Of a stretch of DNA of 64,000 nucleotides, positions 34,450 through 45,182 are shown in pieces. Position numbers and translations under genes: made by a program. A model generated the notes under the pieces. That model saw nothing but the letters and a program-made list of their open reading frames with translations, ran no database searches and was not told the DNA's origin. Position 1 is the stretch's first letter, and each line of letters begins with the position of its first letter. Source of the DNA: Paramacrobiotus metropolitanus (taxonomy: Eukaryota > Tardigrada > Eutardigrada > Parachela > Macrobiotidae); contig NW_026570228.1 of NCBI RefSeq assembly GCF_019649055.1, positions 682,001 to 746,000 on the forward strand, given 5' to 3'.

Positions 34450-35406
34450 TTCTCTGTTACTAACATCGCCGTTGCTGAGGAACAAAGGTCACGCTGTCAC
34501 ACAGGAGAAGATGTCGTTGGCGCGTTTGACACATTCCTGTCCGAATTTGACATTGGCAACAAATTATTGGGATTAACAATTGATAACGGATCAAATCTAA
34601 TATCAGCGGTCAACTTATTAAAAATCAAGTATCCCGACATTGTGCACGTCCACTGCGCCGCTCACGTTATCAATTTAATTTGCCAAGCCGGTCTCAAACA
34701 TATTTCTGACCAACTGCGCAAACTGCGCGGAATCGCCGGAAGGTCACGCATGCCGAAAGCATTCCAAGCTTTGACCCGTATACAATCCGGCATCAACCCG
34801 GACCAACCGGCACGGAGATTCCCCATAGACGTGGTCGTGCGCTGGAATTCGACTTACAAAATGTGCGATGTCATGCGCGACTTTCGGGCTGCTATTGACT
34901 TACTGTGCAACGACCGCACAGGAGAAGACAGCTGCAAGAGATTCAAGTTGACAAACGAAGACTGGATTTTAGTGGACGAAATCACAGAGTTACTGGAACC
35001 CTTTTACAGTGCTACTAATGCTGTTTTTTCTAAAGGATATCCCACGTTGTCAATGGTGGTTCCGGTAATGGCCGTGCTGGACAGCCATCTAAAAGACTAT
35101 GCCAATGAACACCATTCCTGGGCGGAACAAAAATGGAAAAAGGACATGCTCGGAGACATGCAGAAAAAGATGGATAACTACTGGGACAAGATGACTCACT
35201 CCGACGTTCAGATTGCCACTGCTCTTGATCCCAGAATAAAGAAAGAGCTTACTGTGGACCGGCTTGATTTATCTACTGTCGAGACGGCAATTCAAAACAA
35301 AGTTGGGACAGTGGAGCCATTGCCGGAGACCTCTACAACTCCTGCGGCTATAGTTACCAAAACTTCGGCGAACGATTTTCTGGCTAAGGCACTGAAAAAA
35401 ACATAA
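34450..35406 (+). pseudogene. hAT transposase, N-terminally deleted
   Basis: About 320 residues of the hAT catalytic region: LGLTIDNGSNLISAV (catalytic Asp region), HVHCAAHVINLICQAGL (the conserved CAAH helix), RWNSTYKM (the RW motif) and LLEPFYSATNAVF. The open frame runs back into the left inverted repeat with no ATG, so the BED zinc finger and the first catalytic segment have been deleted. A TAA ends it at 35404-35406. The C-terminal dimerisation part continues in another frame at 35531-35737. Confidence 0.9.
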
Positions 35407-35530
35407 AGTTGCACATGCGCCCCCCGCGGAAAACGCGGATGTGAAGAAGTATTTCGATCACCCAGCGCTAGAGCAAGCCGACGTGAATGTTCTCCAGTGA
35501 GGGCACGATCATAAGACGGATTATCCTCGA

Positions 35531-35737
35531 TTGTATCAGCTCGCTATTGATTATGCGACCATAAGCGCTTCTTCTATTAGTAGCGAGCAAGTTAACTCTC
35601 GTGGAGAAGAAATGGTAACCAAAAAGCGCGCCCGACTCAGCAAGAAAAGTATACACGCCGGAGTGTGCCTGCAGGCTTGGCTGCAACTGGATAATCCGGA
35701 AACCATTTTGCTAGACGATAGCACTGATTCGGAATAA
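35531..35737 (+). pseudogene. hAT transposase C-terminal dimerisation domain, other frame
   Basis: ISSEQVNSRGEEMVTKKRAR, then LSKKSIHAGVCLQAWLQ, matches the hATC pattern (SER.FS..G..(V/I)..KR..L......L..L). The expected arginine of SER is glutamine here. It lies in a different frame from the upstream piece, so at least one frameshift separates them. Confidence 0.85.
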
Positions 35738-35970
35738 TACAGACCGTTATATTAGTTTTCTGAATTGTACTGCTTACTACTTAAGAAACGAGAAATAAAA
35801 GCAACGGAAATGGTAACGGATTTAAACTGACCTTATATACGCATATATAAATGGCACCGGAAAAATAATAAAAAATTATATAAAAAAATTGAATTTAACG
35901 AGCGGCCCGGGGAGGTGCGGGCCGTGGGCCGGGCCGGGCCGGGCCGGGCCGGCCCAACACTATCGCTGAT

Positions 35971-36915
35971 ATGGTTAAGAAACTTGTCTCCCCAAAAAGC
36001 GGTGTAGCGCTCTGGCACTGCAACGTGCAACTGCGTGGGGAGAACGAGCATACGGAAAACCATATACCAGGGACAATATCGACATACTTCTATTGATGTT
36101 GGTCAAGGTCACACGTTGTTTACATCCCCTCAAAATAAGAGGCCATACCCATGACGCAAATGGAAATTGTTCGTGTCGAGTGTCTGTCATGCCAGAACGA
36201 TTAAGTAAGTATTCCAATCAATGAAGAAATATTACTAGGACTGTCTGTGCTTGTTTCGAGTAATTAATTTACTGTCACTCAGAAAAGATCAGGCTCCCTC
36301 AGTTTTAAATAAGTACTGTAGTCGCTCGTGCAGCTTGAACCGAGCAGCACAGGCACATGGCTGATGGCTGATACACTAAAACTCTGACGGTCAGTCGTTA
36401 GATGCGCAAGCGGCTACGGTAATCATACTTTGTATACTGAATGCTGCCAGTAATTACGAAGTATATAAGGAATAAATTTTGCTGTTGCCTAATAGCGCTA
36501 CAGGAAAATGTTCGGCGCAGCTACGAAAAGTTAATTCGTTGACATAAAACAAGCACCATTATCAACATAGCTTTGTCGGAGAATGTTGTACATGTCTAGC
36601 TAAAAATTTAGTGCGGTAATGAAATTAACGACGCAAAATTAACGTAAATATGGTTGTATGAACCAAAATTTTGTTGCTGTTGCTGTTATCATTTGCCTTA
36701 CAGCAACGAAGAATACGATTACTCGTATACGAGAACTGTGCTCCGTGCAAAGCCGTGATTAGTCCATCTGGATTGAGAATTCTTCAGAATAGCCAGTATA
36801 CTGCGCATTTCGACAGCGGCCACTAAAAGGCATGGTCGCCTCTTCCTGTCATCAGGCACTGTCATTGCAGTACGACTGATTTTCCATTACTTACCCACAA
36901 AGCCTACCTGACTAC
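35971..36915. other. no gene seen
   Basis: Sequence without recognisable coding or repeat structure. Confidence 0.4.
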
Positions 36916-37061
36916 AGCAAGGAGCTGCTGAACAGCCTGGCAATTTTATTGGATACGCTGCCGACTGCACGCTGTTTTCTCGAGATGGAAAACAGTTCGC
37001 CGCCCACCGCGCTATTTTGGGCGCGCGAGTTTGGTGCACACAAATTTCGTGTGCAGCATAA
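36916..37061 (+). pseudogene. BTB-domain fragment
   Basis: The frame 36951-37061 reads GYAADCTLFSRDGKQFAAHR, then AILGARV, the canonical BTB start (DC.L......(F/L).AHR.(I/V)L.AR), and stops at 37059-37061. The preceding SKELLNSLAILLDT is in another frame. It shares GYAADCTLF with the minus-strand fragment at 33643-34101, so both derive from one local family. Confidence 0.72.
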
Positions 37062-37099
37062 GATTATCCAATCTACAAGTCCGACTCCGCGCCTGCTGT

Positions 37100-37999
37100 T
37101 TTTCAGACCATCAGATATGGAATAAACATCAAAAGAAATACGAGTATGTTTTCAACTAAAGCCATGTCTCTTTCCGCTGATAAAGCGCCTTTTACCTGAC
37201 CGTAAACTTGTACCCGGCTTTCTTCTAACTGTTTGTGATTTGTGTACTAAATTCGTTTAGTCTGTTGCATCAACTTGCATGACCGTGCCTTTAAACGAGC
37301 TTCTCTGACGCTCGCTATTTGTGTTTCTGCACTGCACAGTGTATGATAATATACCGTAATTATTATTACCTAAGTGATTATGGATTCTGCGGCTTGCGGC
37401 CAGCTTTGCCGGGCGATTAAAGTTTCAGTTGTGAGCTGAGCTGTGTACACCAATAAGAAGTACCATCGCAAAGGCTGGCAGGATTGGCAACTGTAAAAGG
37501 TCAATTTTACCAGATACCATACTAACTGTGTCATGTATGTAGTAAATATAGGCCTTATGTAGTAATCCGTGGCTGATTTATTCGTGCGGTTTACGCGGTG
37601 TCTACCGTTAAATTAAGTTTTTATGAAGGTTCATAGTAGCATTCCTTCCCATACGCAGCAGTGAACGTCACGCGTCCAGTCAGAGCGCTAGATAGGTACA
37701 GACAGACTGAGACAGCGGTCTCAGAAAAATTTGTGGGCGTAGTAAACCGCTTATTCGTCATGTTTATTCGTACCCGGAATTAGCGTCCGTTGGTCCCCCG
37801 CCAGAAGAAAATTGGGGGAATAAATTTGTCTTGTCTATTCATTCGGGCGGATTGTATGTTAAATCTACTCGTATGTACTGTACAAGTATACGAGCGTAAT
37901 AAGGAAAGAGAGAAACCAATGCACGCGGATTCCAGATTTTTACAACAAATCAGGGTCAGGGGTCAGCTGAAACACAGGCATTAGTCTTTTAATACTTTG
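37100..37999. other. no gene seen
   Basis: No gene is supported. The repeat block CCAGAAGAAAATTGGGGGAA at 37800-37819 is shared with 32651 onward. Confidence 0.4.
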
Positions 38000-40059
38000 T
38001 AATGTAGATTCGGTCATCGTTCAACCTATTATTCATATCCGGGTCAATACTATGTACAGCAGCAGTTTTTTAATAAAAGGTCGATACTACACACAGCGGC
38101 AGTTTGTTAAATCCCGCATGATTTCGATCTAACTGACACGTACATTAAGCTGATAGTTATGGTTTGTACGACTGAAAAATTCATACTAGTTGATTACCCT
38201 GCAGATTGGTAAATTATCTGGCCCAATTATATGTTTATTTTTGTGATCTGATATGCCCCATAAGTGTGATTTGCTTCGGTGCTGTCTTATGGAAACGGTA
38301 GTAACTAACAAGTAAGACTAGTAGTTTATGAAGAGTCGAAACGCTCTATAAACTGCAACAAGCCCACTACCCAGCCGCTGCAGGTAGGCTAACATTACCG
38401 TGACTTATTTCGAACATGCGTATAATTATAATTTGCATTCTGATAGATTGGATAACACGACAATGCACAATGTACTACGTAGTCAAAGTATCATGGATTG
38501 GTGGCGAACTTATAAAACTTTTATGTACGAATCAGTCTAATAATATTATTACAAATACTACCCTTAGTACCATAGGTATAAGCTCTTTCTGTCGCGCACT
38601 TCAGGCCTTGCGCGGGTTACACCGGCAAAAACGGATGAATCTTTCACCAGACCAAAAAACACATGACGCAAATTTTGCTTACCAAAACTTTTGTTCTCTT
38701 TTCGAATTAACGCATCTGGATGAACATTTCACTCCGGAAGGTTTTGCCGGAGTACCTGATCGCGGTCCATAGTTTTGTGCCGCCTGAATATGGCATTCAC
38801 CACATGTCAGACGCCCTTTTACGTGATACGGTGCGCAGATGACAGCCTTACTGGCACCGGTTAGGTAGTTCAACAAATTTCCAGATTCATGTGATCCGTT
38901 TGCATTATAGGTCAATATAGGCAGAAATATTTTCGAAGTTCGAAAAGAGAAAGCAAGTAGAAAACATACTAAGTGCGCCATCCGAAATGAACCGAGAATT
39001 GTCCGCAAAATGTACCGATAGGGGAATCGAATTCGATTCGTAAGATCCGCGTAGGCAGTACCCTGTACCCCGGCGCAAGTGAGTGTCGAAAATCCTTCCA
39101 AGACTTTATTGCTGTACGTTAGCCGCTTCTCTCCTCGCAACATAAAGGAACTGGGGAAATTCAAATCTTTTTATTTAATATAAAAGGTCAATTATGAATT
39201 AACTAATAGACTCCTGCTAATGCATTTAAAAGCATCTTGCATTACCGCGTTATATCTAAATTATACCGTTATCGATAAATGCCAGAAAAGCTATACTCCG
39301 GAGTAGCTTTCCTGGTGCGTAATGAGTGAATTGTACGAATCCTCTTACAAGGGCATGCTCGCTCAGCTTTAGCGCCCGCACATAGGTATCTGTACATTCG
39401 CGGCTCAGCCGGACGTTTATCAAGTTTTGAATACCCTACCATTTTTCAGCGTACATACATGGAAGTGGAGTGCGCGAAAGTGAAATTTTCCGGTAAGTTC
39501 ACGAATTTTGGTACCATGTACGATGAGTGTACCGAATCACTTTCGTTAAACAGAGCAAAAAAAACAGATAATTTTTTAATTTTGAAGAAAGCGGTCGAAG
39601 GCAAAATTTGTTAATTTGGTAATAAATTATTACATTTGCGGCTACCTGCTTGGAAGTATCTGTAGAATCTGGGCAACAAAATGGCCGGTTTAGTTCGAAC
39701 CTATTTTTTTAAGTTTTCGAATCTTTTCGAATCTTTTAAGGTGCGGAAATTCCTACCTTGTTCTGATAACTTAAAACACAATATTTCTGATCATTTCCCT
39801 CTTCTTTTCGGCCAAAAAAGTTTCTTCTAGTGTTTTCTCCGTCTTTTTTCTTAGCCTACTTTACATTCTTCCAGTTTTTACGGTTTTCCTTCAAACAGTT
39901 TCAAACAGTTTTCTTCTAATCTACAAACTCAGGGATTATGATATCCCGAATCATGACATACAGTTGGTTTACTGCAGCGTTTTACCGCCGCCACTATCGG
40001 CCTCAAAACGAACAGAATTTCCCACTCTGTTATTCTGTGATATGCAAATGATTTTCTAG
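38000..40059 (+). repeat. 5-prime flank of F-box copy B, part of the segmental duplication
   Basis: 38000-38560 matches 14700-15370 and parts of 39400-40050 match 16090-17100, in the same order and strand. A 161-codon minus-strand frame (38679-39164) exists, but its translation resembles no family I know and I do not call it. A near-palindrome (AAAGCTATACTCCGGAGTAG, then CTTT) lies at 39285-39308. Confidence 0.6.
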
Positions 40060-42360
40060 ATGATTATGGATTCGCCATGGGGCACGATGCCGCGGTATCG
40101 GCCGCTGCTAGCAGATGGCAACCAGATGGGCTACCAGAACACGGTTGCTGTTCGCAACGCTGATGACACGTGGTGGCTGGGATACATCCAAGACATCAAC
40201 GGCGACGAGGCCCTCATTCACTTTGACTCCACAAAGGTTACGGCGAGATGGATCCACATGGGAAACGTCTGGCTGCTGCCGTTCTATTGGGAGAGTGGTA
40301 TACCTCCAATGGCTGTTGTCAACTATAAGGTCAGGGAACTTCAAGTGGCACTGCGAGATGAAGACGGCGGACCCTTTCGCTTTCGACCCGTCACAATGCT
40401 GTGTACCTCCAACGGCTGCAAAGACTCCTGCGAAATATTCAGTATCAGAACGCACATGGTTCATTCTCGCGGCAACGCCGGCGCTCCCACTTATTGTTCC
40501 GAAATGGTGGATAAAGGTCAAGTTGCCGGTTATTGGCCGCCACCGGATTCACCGTTATTGGAGAGACACAGCGGCCTGATCTACACAAAACACTTCATTC
40601 CCATTCCTGGGACACAGACGATTCTAGCCGACGCCTCCGACAAGTTCCGCATTATAAAGCATCTGCGCGACGCTTTCAGACCGCCACCCACATCCGTCTC
40701 GCCACGTCGGCCTGACCGCTGTCGTTTTCACTTACGCGTCGAGCGGGAAGGTTGTATGTTTGTTATCCTGAGTTTCGCAAGTGACGCGGAAACTGCGCAG
40801 GCGACGGAGGCCACGTTGACGACAGCACTGCAAAAACATTTAACCAGACGGAGCAGTCTACCTCCCATTCGAAATCGTTTCGTCCTCCCACAAGAAAGCG
40901 GTTAGTGACATGCCGCGCATAACCAGTAAATGTTACATCTTCCTACAGTATCTGTAGATACTGGTTAGTGGTTACAGCAAACTAGGCGAAATGGTAGACT
41001 GTAGCAGACAGTTGAACCATACAGCATCACGGCTCGGGGCAACGAACGGTTAAGGATTCCGCTAGTCTTAAAATTTGTACTCTATAATGTCTTCTACTTT
41101 TACTCCGATACCTTTCGCAAACTTCGATACCTATCGCAAACTTTGTACCCTACAGATTGCAGTGCGCACCAGTATCGAAGAGCTCAATGTGTCCATTTAT
41201 GTACTGTAGACGTTTGCGTGCGTAGTAAAGCAAGAAAGTTGTGAGAGCTATCGGAAAAATACAATACTAAAAAAGACTTCAGATTTAAATTGACGTCTTG
41301 CTGCAGGTTTGGAAAGCAATGCGTTGCGAACGTATGTGCACATCACCTATCTGACGCCGTGGCTCTTGAATGATATCTTGGCGCATCTGGATGTCCACTC
41401 CCAAATGAGGGCCCAACGGTAACACAATATTGTATTAGCAATCTCAAGGGTGCTCAAACTCTGACGGTCCTCTTTGCGACAGGGTATGCGCATTGTGGCA
41501 GCAGTTGCTGAGCAGCAACCGCATGACGGAGCACGTCAGCATTTCGTTTGGGAGTTGTTGGCAGCTGCAGTCCGACAGCGATAACTGCTTCAAAGCGGCC
41601 ACTCTCTTAAGCCGATACATCACTTCGAACACCATCAGTGTAACCGTGCTGCAATTCCTACCGCCCGGCGACAAGAGTATCTTGTTCGACTGGCTATGCC
41701 ACATGCGAGAGGACCACCGAACCCCACTGCCGTTTCTTGTTTACAAAGTCAACACTACCTGCAAACCGCAGCCGATTAAACGGTGGGACGATGAGCCCTT
41801 CAAACACGGGGCAGCGCATGATGCCTTGATATACAAAGACATTGTCGGCGTCGCCATTGTGCTGTACCACTGGACCGTGGGCGACCTGTTTGGCGCCACA
41901 GCATACCAGGTGTTTGAGTGGAATAACTCTCCGCCCACCATCCGCCTGCGTGAACGTGAGCAGGAATGAAGAAATCCTCACGTCTTAGAGCACAGAGTTT
42001 GTTTACGGAAAACCAGCACACGCGCCGCCCTTGTGACTGGTATCCGGTACACAATCTCTGTGGTCGAAGATGTGCTATCCACCACAACATTAGGGTTGCG
42101 GCCATGGCCGGGAGAAAAGAGGGCAAACCGGGCGGGATATTGGAAACCGTTACCGTATAGAATGTCGACTGAGATGGAAAGGGTTCCGGCAGCTGGTTGA
42201 CACGCAGATTTGCACTTATTATGCACACTGTTTTAGGTTTAGCGGCTTTAACTCGGATGGGTCACTGCGCGTTTGGGACGAGGTGGACTTGCGGCTGCTG
42301 GATGTATCTAAACTGAGCCGATTAGCAATATACGGCATCGACCAACTCTTCCGTGTTTGA
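40060..42360 (+). pseudogene. Tudor-like / F-box protein, copy B (internal deletion)
   Basis: Exon 1 (40060-40900) and exon 2 (41307-41418) are intact and start at ATG with MIMDSPWGTMPRYRPLLADG. Exon 3 begins at 41483 with the F-box continuation (VCALW) but reaches TGA at 41967-41969. Directly after the shared LREREQ region the sequence jumps to what is intron 3 in copy C (ATCCTCACGTCTTAGAGCAC matches near 53580). About 480 bp covering the last third of exon 3 and its donor are therefore missing. The last exon (42237-42360) survives and would otherwise be in frame. A truncated product of about 479 residues retaining the Tudor-like region and F-box could still be made. Confidence 0.82.
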
Positions 42361-42600
42361 GACGTGTTAAGTTGCATCATGTTTTGTTTGAGACGTCCTG
42401 CATCATGTTTCCAACGCCGATCTCATTCGTTGAGATTATCTTGACCGACTGTTTCCGTACTAAACAAGGAATGAGAATTTGATCGGGAAGATGAAAAACG
42501 TACTCGTGTGAGTCGTGTCACCAAAAAGTATGCCAGACATGTTTGTCATTGTTGCGTTGCTGGAGGCGGCTTCTTCTGTTAATAAGATCATCTGGTTTAA
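42361..42600 (+). other. 3-prime flank shared with F-box copy C
   Basis: TCTCATTCGTTGAGATTATC, GACCGACTGTTTCCGTACTA and GTACTCGTGTGAGTCGTGTC all recur after copy C (54030-54180). The block is likely 3-prime UTR. Copies B and C are closer to each other here than to copy A. Confidence 0.6.
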
Positions 42601-42929
42601 GTTAACCTTTTAAGGTATTCGTTTTTCCCACTTCAACGACTCCGATTGCGTTGTATTAAGTACTGAACCATTGGTTCTGTAAAATTTTGTCCTATATCGA
42701 CAAAATTACGGGTAGCAGGCACATGAAATACGTAATTCAGTTACTTACTCGCACTTTCAGCGCTTTCGGTTACTGTTCACTGTTTTTGTTTGCAATTGTT
42801 TGCTTCAGCACATTTTAACGAACGGTCGTTTGAATGTGTTGGCTCGAAAATTATACCGCTTTGTCCAATTAATCCGCCACCTCGAATTTTTTAATGCCTG
42901 TTCCATCGTAATTTTTCTTGTATATAGCC

Positions 42930-43290
42930 CCAGTCCTAAGCATTCATAGACTGCAAGAACTATGTACTTCCTGGGTATAGTATAGTTTTAATTGGTAATA
43001 AGAATAAGAAATCCAATATGGAAAACAGAATCATTATAGCCACTGCTGCGCCAACTGTGACAGTAGCTACTGCTGTTATACCATTCACTTACTAATTTGG
43101 ACGCGATATTGTGCACCGGGTCTTCCGCATTCTCACATTCTTGGGAAGCAAACAGCTAAAGCCGCTCCATTACACAAAATACCGTAGCATAATCTACTTA
43201 TTCTATGTTCCATATCACGAAGTATGCAACTGTCTGGCAATACGACACCAAATCGTATTTGTACCTTGTTGTTAACAGCAAAGGGTGAGC
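42930..43290. repeat. dispersed repeat paired with 62700-63080
   Basis: CATAGACTGCAA, TACTTCCTGG, AATAAGAATAAGAAAT, GGAAAACAGAATCATTA and GCTGCGCCAACTGTGACAGT recur in the same order at 62706-62845. The minus strand here encodes a hydrophobic stretch (ITAVATVTVGAAVAIMILFS), but the second copy breaks the frame, so I treat the pair as a repeat rather than a gene. Confidence 0.6.
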
Positions 43291-43349
43291 GGGATAGGGA
43301 ACAACGGCACGAAAGTATAGCAAACGTGTTATAAGCTCTTGCTTCGTCC

Positions 43350-45180
43350 TGCTCCAAATCCGGAATCCGTTTTCACTTGATTCCTACCTAATGCAGGACG
43401 ACCCTTTGACTTTGGCATATACAGATTTATTCGAAAAATCTTTCTTATTGCCAAACTCAAGCTACAACGAGTGCGTAACAGCTTTTGCGAATAAGATAAG
43501 CGGAGTCAGTGTCTTCGTTATCATTGAATTCGTCAACTCCGTTTTTGTTTTTCGAAAGTGAAACAGGCCTTTTGAGATGGTCTCCCGTAGCATCAAACTC
43601 AGCGATTATATTATACTATCCTCCGTGGTCTTTCGAATAGTTTCGATACTTGTAGTGGTTATTGTATGTTGTTCTTCCCTGCTGACTTTCAGCCAGAAGT
43701 CATCACTAAGCCCTGGGGCGCGTTGGATGTCAACCCTTTACTCCTTAGATTTTGTGTTTAATTCAGCAGTAAGTGCAGAAACCGCGGCCATTTACTTATC
43801 TGCTCGCCTTAAAATATTAATACTATACTCGTACTGTAAAACATGGTGCGACCTGTATGATTGCAAATTATAATAATATTATTCTTCCATACCTTCATGA
43901 GTGAGTCTGAACACCTCACTGGCTACAAAACTGAAGAGAAAAGAGAAAAAAAGTATTATTAACCTCAACAGTCTGATAATCGCCGTCCTACTCCTTTTGG
44001 CCCATGTACTACAGTTTCGCAATTCGGCAAAAGGCTTAGGACAGAAAGGGGAACGTTCATGGCTTATAAGAAAAGGCCATTCTTACATATATAGCCAAAA
44101 AGTGACTATTCGTGACGAATCAATTTACTATGAGAGTATAAGATGTTTTGCTGTAGCATAACATGCAGGTCAGAGCGTCCTCGCACGGGTGTAACCTTTG
44201 CCTTTAGCAAGGAACTTTCCCCTTCCTGTTCTTACGGCGAAGTGCGAAACTGTAGTACATGGGCCAAAAAGCATTTGTTTATTCAGTTCGAATTTTTGTG
44301 CGGCTACTTTCTATGTTGCGTTGCTTTAAATGAAATGAGCAGGATGGCGATTAGCAGGCTATCGGTGAGTGGGAATGCCGATGTACTCGTACATATTACG
44401 AGACTACGAGTACATCGTAACAATTTTGCTCGTACTTCATAGCTATTTTCCCCTACAAGGTTGTACTTGGGTATTTCTTTTGAAAGAATCAGTACTCTGT
44501 ACGAGTATTAAAATGATAAAGCATGCTATTTATTATTTAGTATTTACTCGTATTTCACGTTAGTGCTAAATAATTTTCTTTCGTGCGTGTTGCGGGTTAG
44601 GAATACTTACCTCATTAGGCCTAATTTAATTTATATAATATACTTTTTATTCGCTTTGGAAGCGTGAATTAATGCCGTATATCCGTACAAGCCCGCGATC
44701 ATATGCGACAAGCGTAACCTGTTTCCGTGCGCAGCATCACGAAATTAATTGTGCGAACATTCATTACTTATACCAAATCATAGACACAACTGCTAACTAT
44801 TAGGAAATCTATGCACGAATTTCTGTTCATATTTTTTAAACAAACTTGGCTTAGTCTGGGTAATTACGTATTATTAACATAACAACATTTTTTCCGCTTC
44901 ATCAAACGTACACTGTAGTTTGATTACAATTAATTAAAGCTTAATTAGTACTAAAAAATAGCACTTGTTTTATTATACGCATGTATTTCGTAAACATCAC
45001 GGTTTAAACTTTAAAGCCAACCGAACGCACAGGTCAAAGACAGAGAGGACAAGGTTGCCGCCGTTGGCCAAAACGAGGAAGCGAACGAAAAGGCCATTCA
45101 TATACGACTAATACTCGTACTGGAGGAAATTTAATAAATACATCGCGTAATACACAAGTAACAATAACAAAAATACACAA
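43350..45180. other. no gene supported
   Basis: Frames of 64-99 codons with hydrophobic stretches (43577-43873, 44143-44442) lack family resemblance. A 13-bp-stem hairpin (CGATGTACTCGTA ... TACGAGTACATCG) lies at 44378-44416. The 3-prime end of the retrotransposon on the minus strand should fall near 45100-45180. Confidence 0.4.
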
Positions 45181-45182
45181 CA

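Larger units (their letters stand above)
34427..35962 (+). mobile_element. hAT transposon with 22-bp inverted repeats and 8-bp target duplication
   Basis: The ends are TAGTGTTGGGCCGGCCCGGC(CC) at 34427 and its exact complement at 35941-35962. The target duplication is TCGCTGAT at 34419-34426 and 35963-35970. Within 1,536 bp lie a transposase piece and a separate C-terminal piece. The perfect ends and duplication indicate a fairly recent insertion, although the coding part is defective. Confidence 0.95.

Noticed and set aside
38679-39164. 161-codon minus-strand open frame as a gene.
   Set aside because: No recognisable domain, no splice or start context, and it lies in duplicated flank whose partner near 15.5-16 kb does not preserve the frame as far as I can see.
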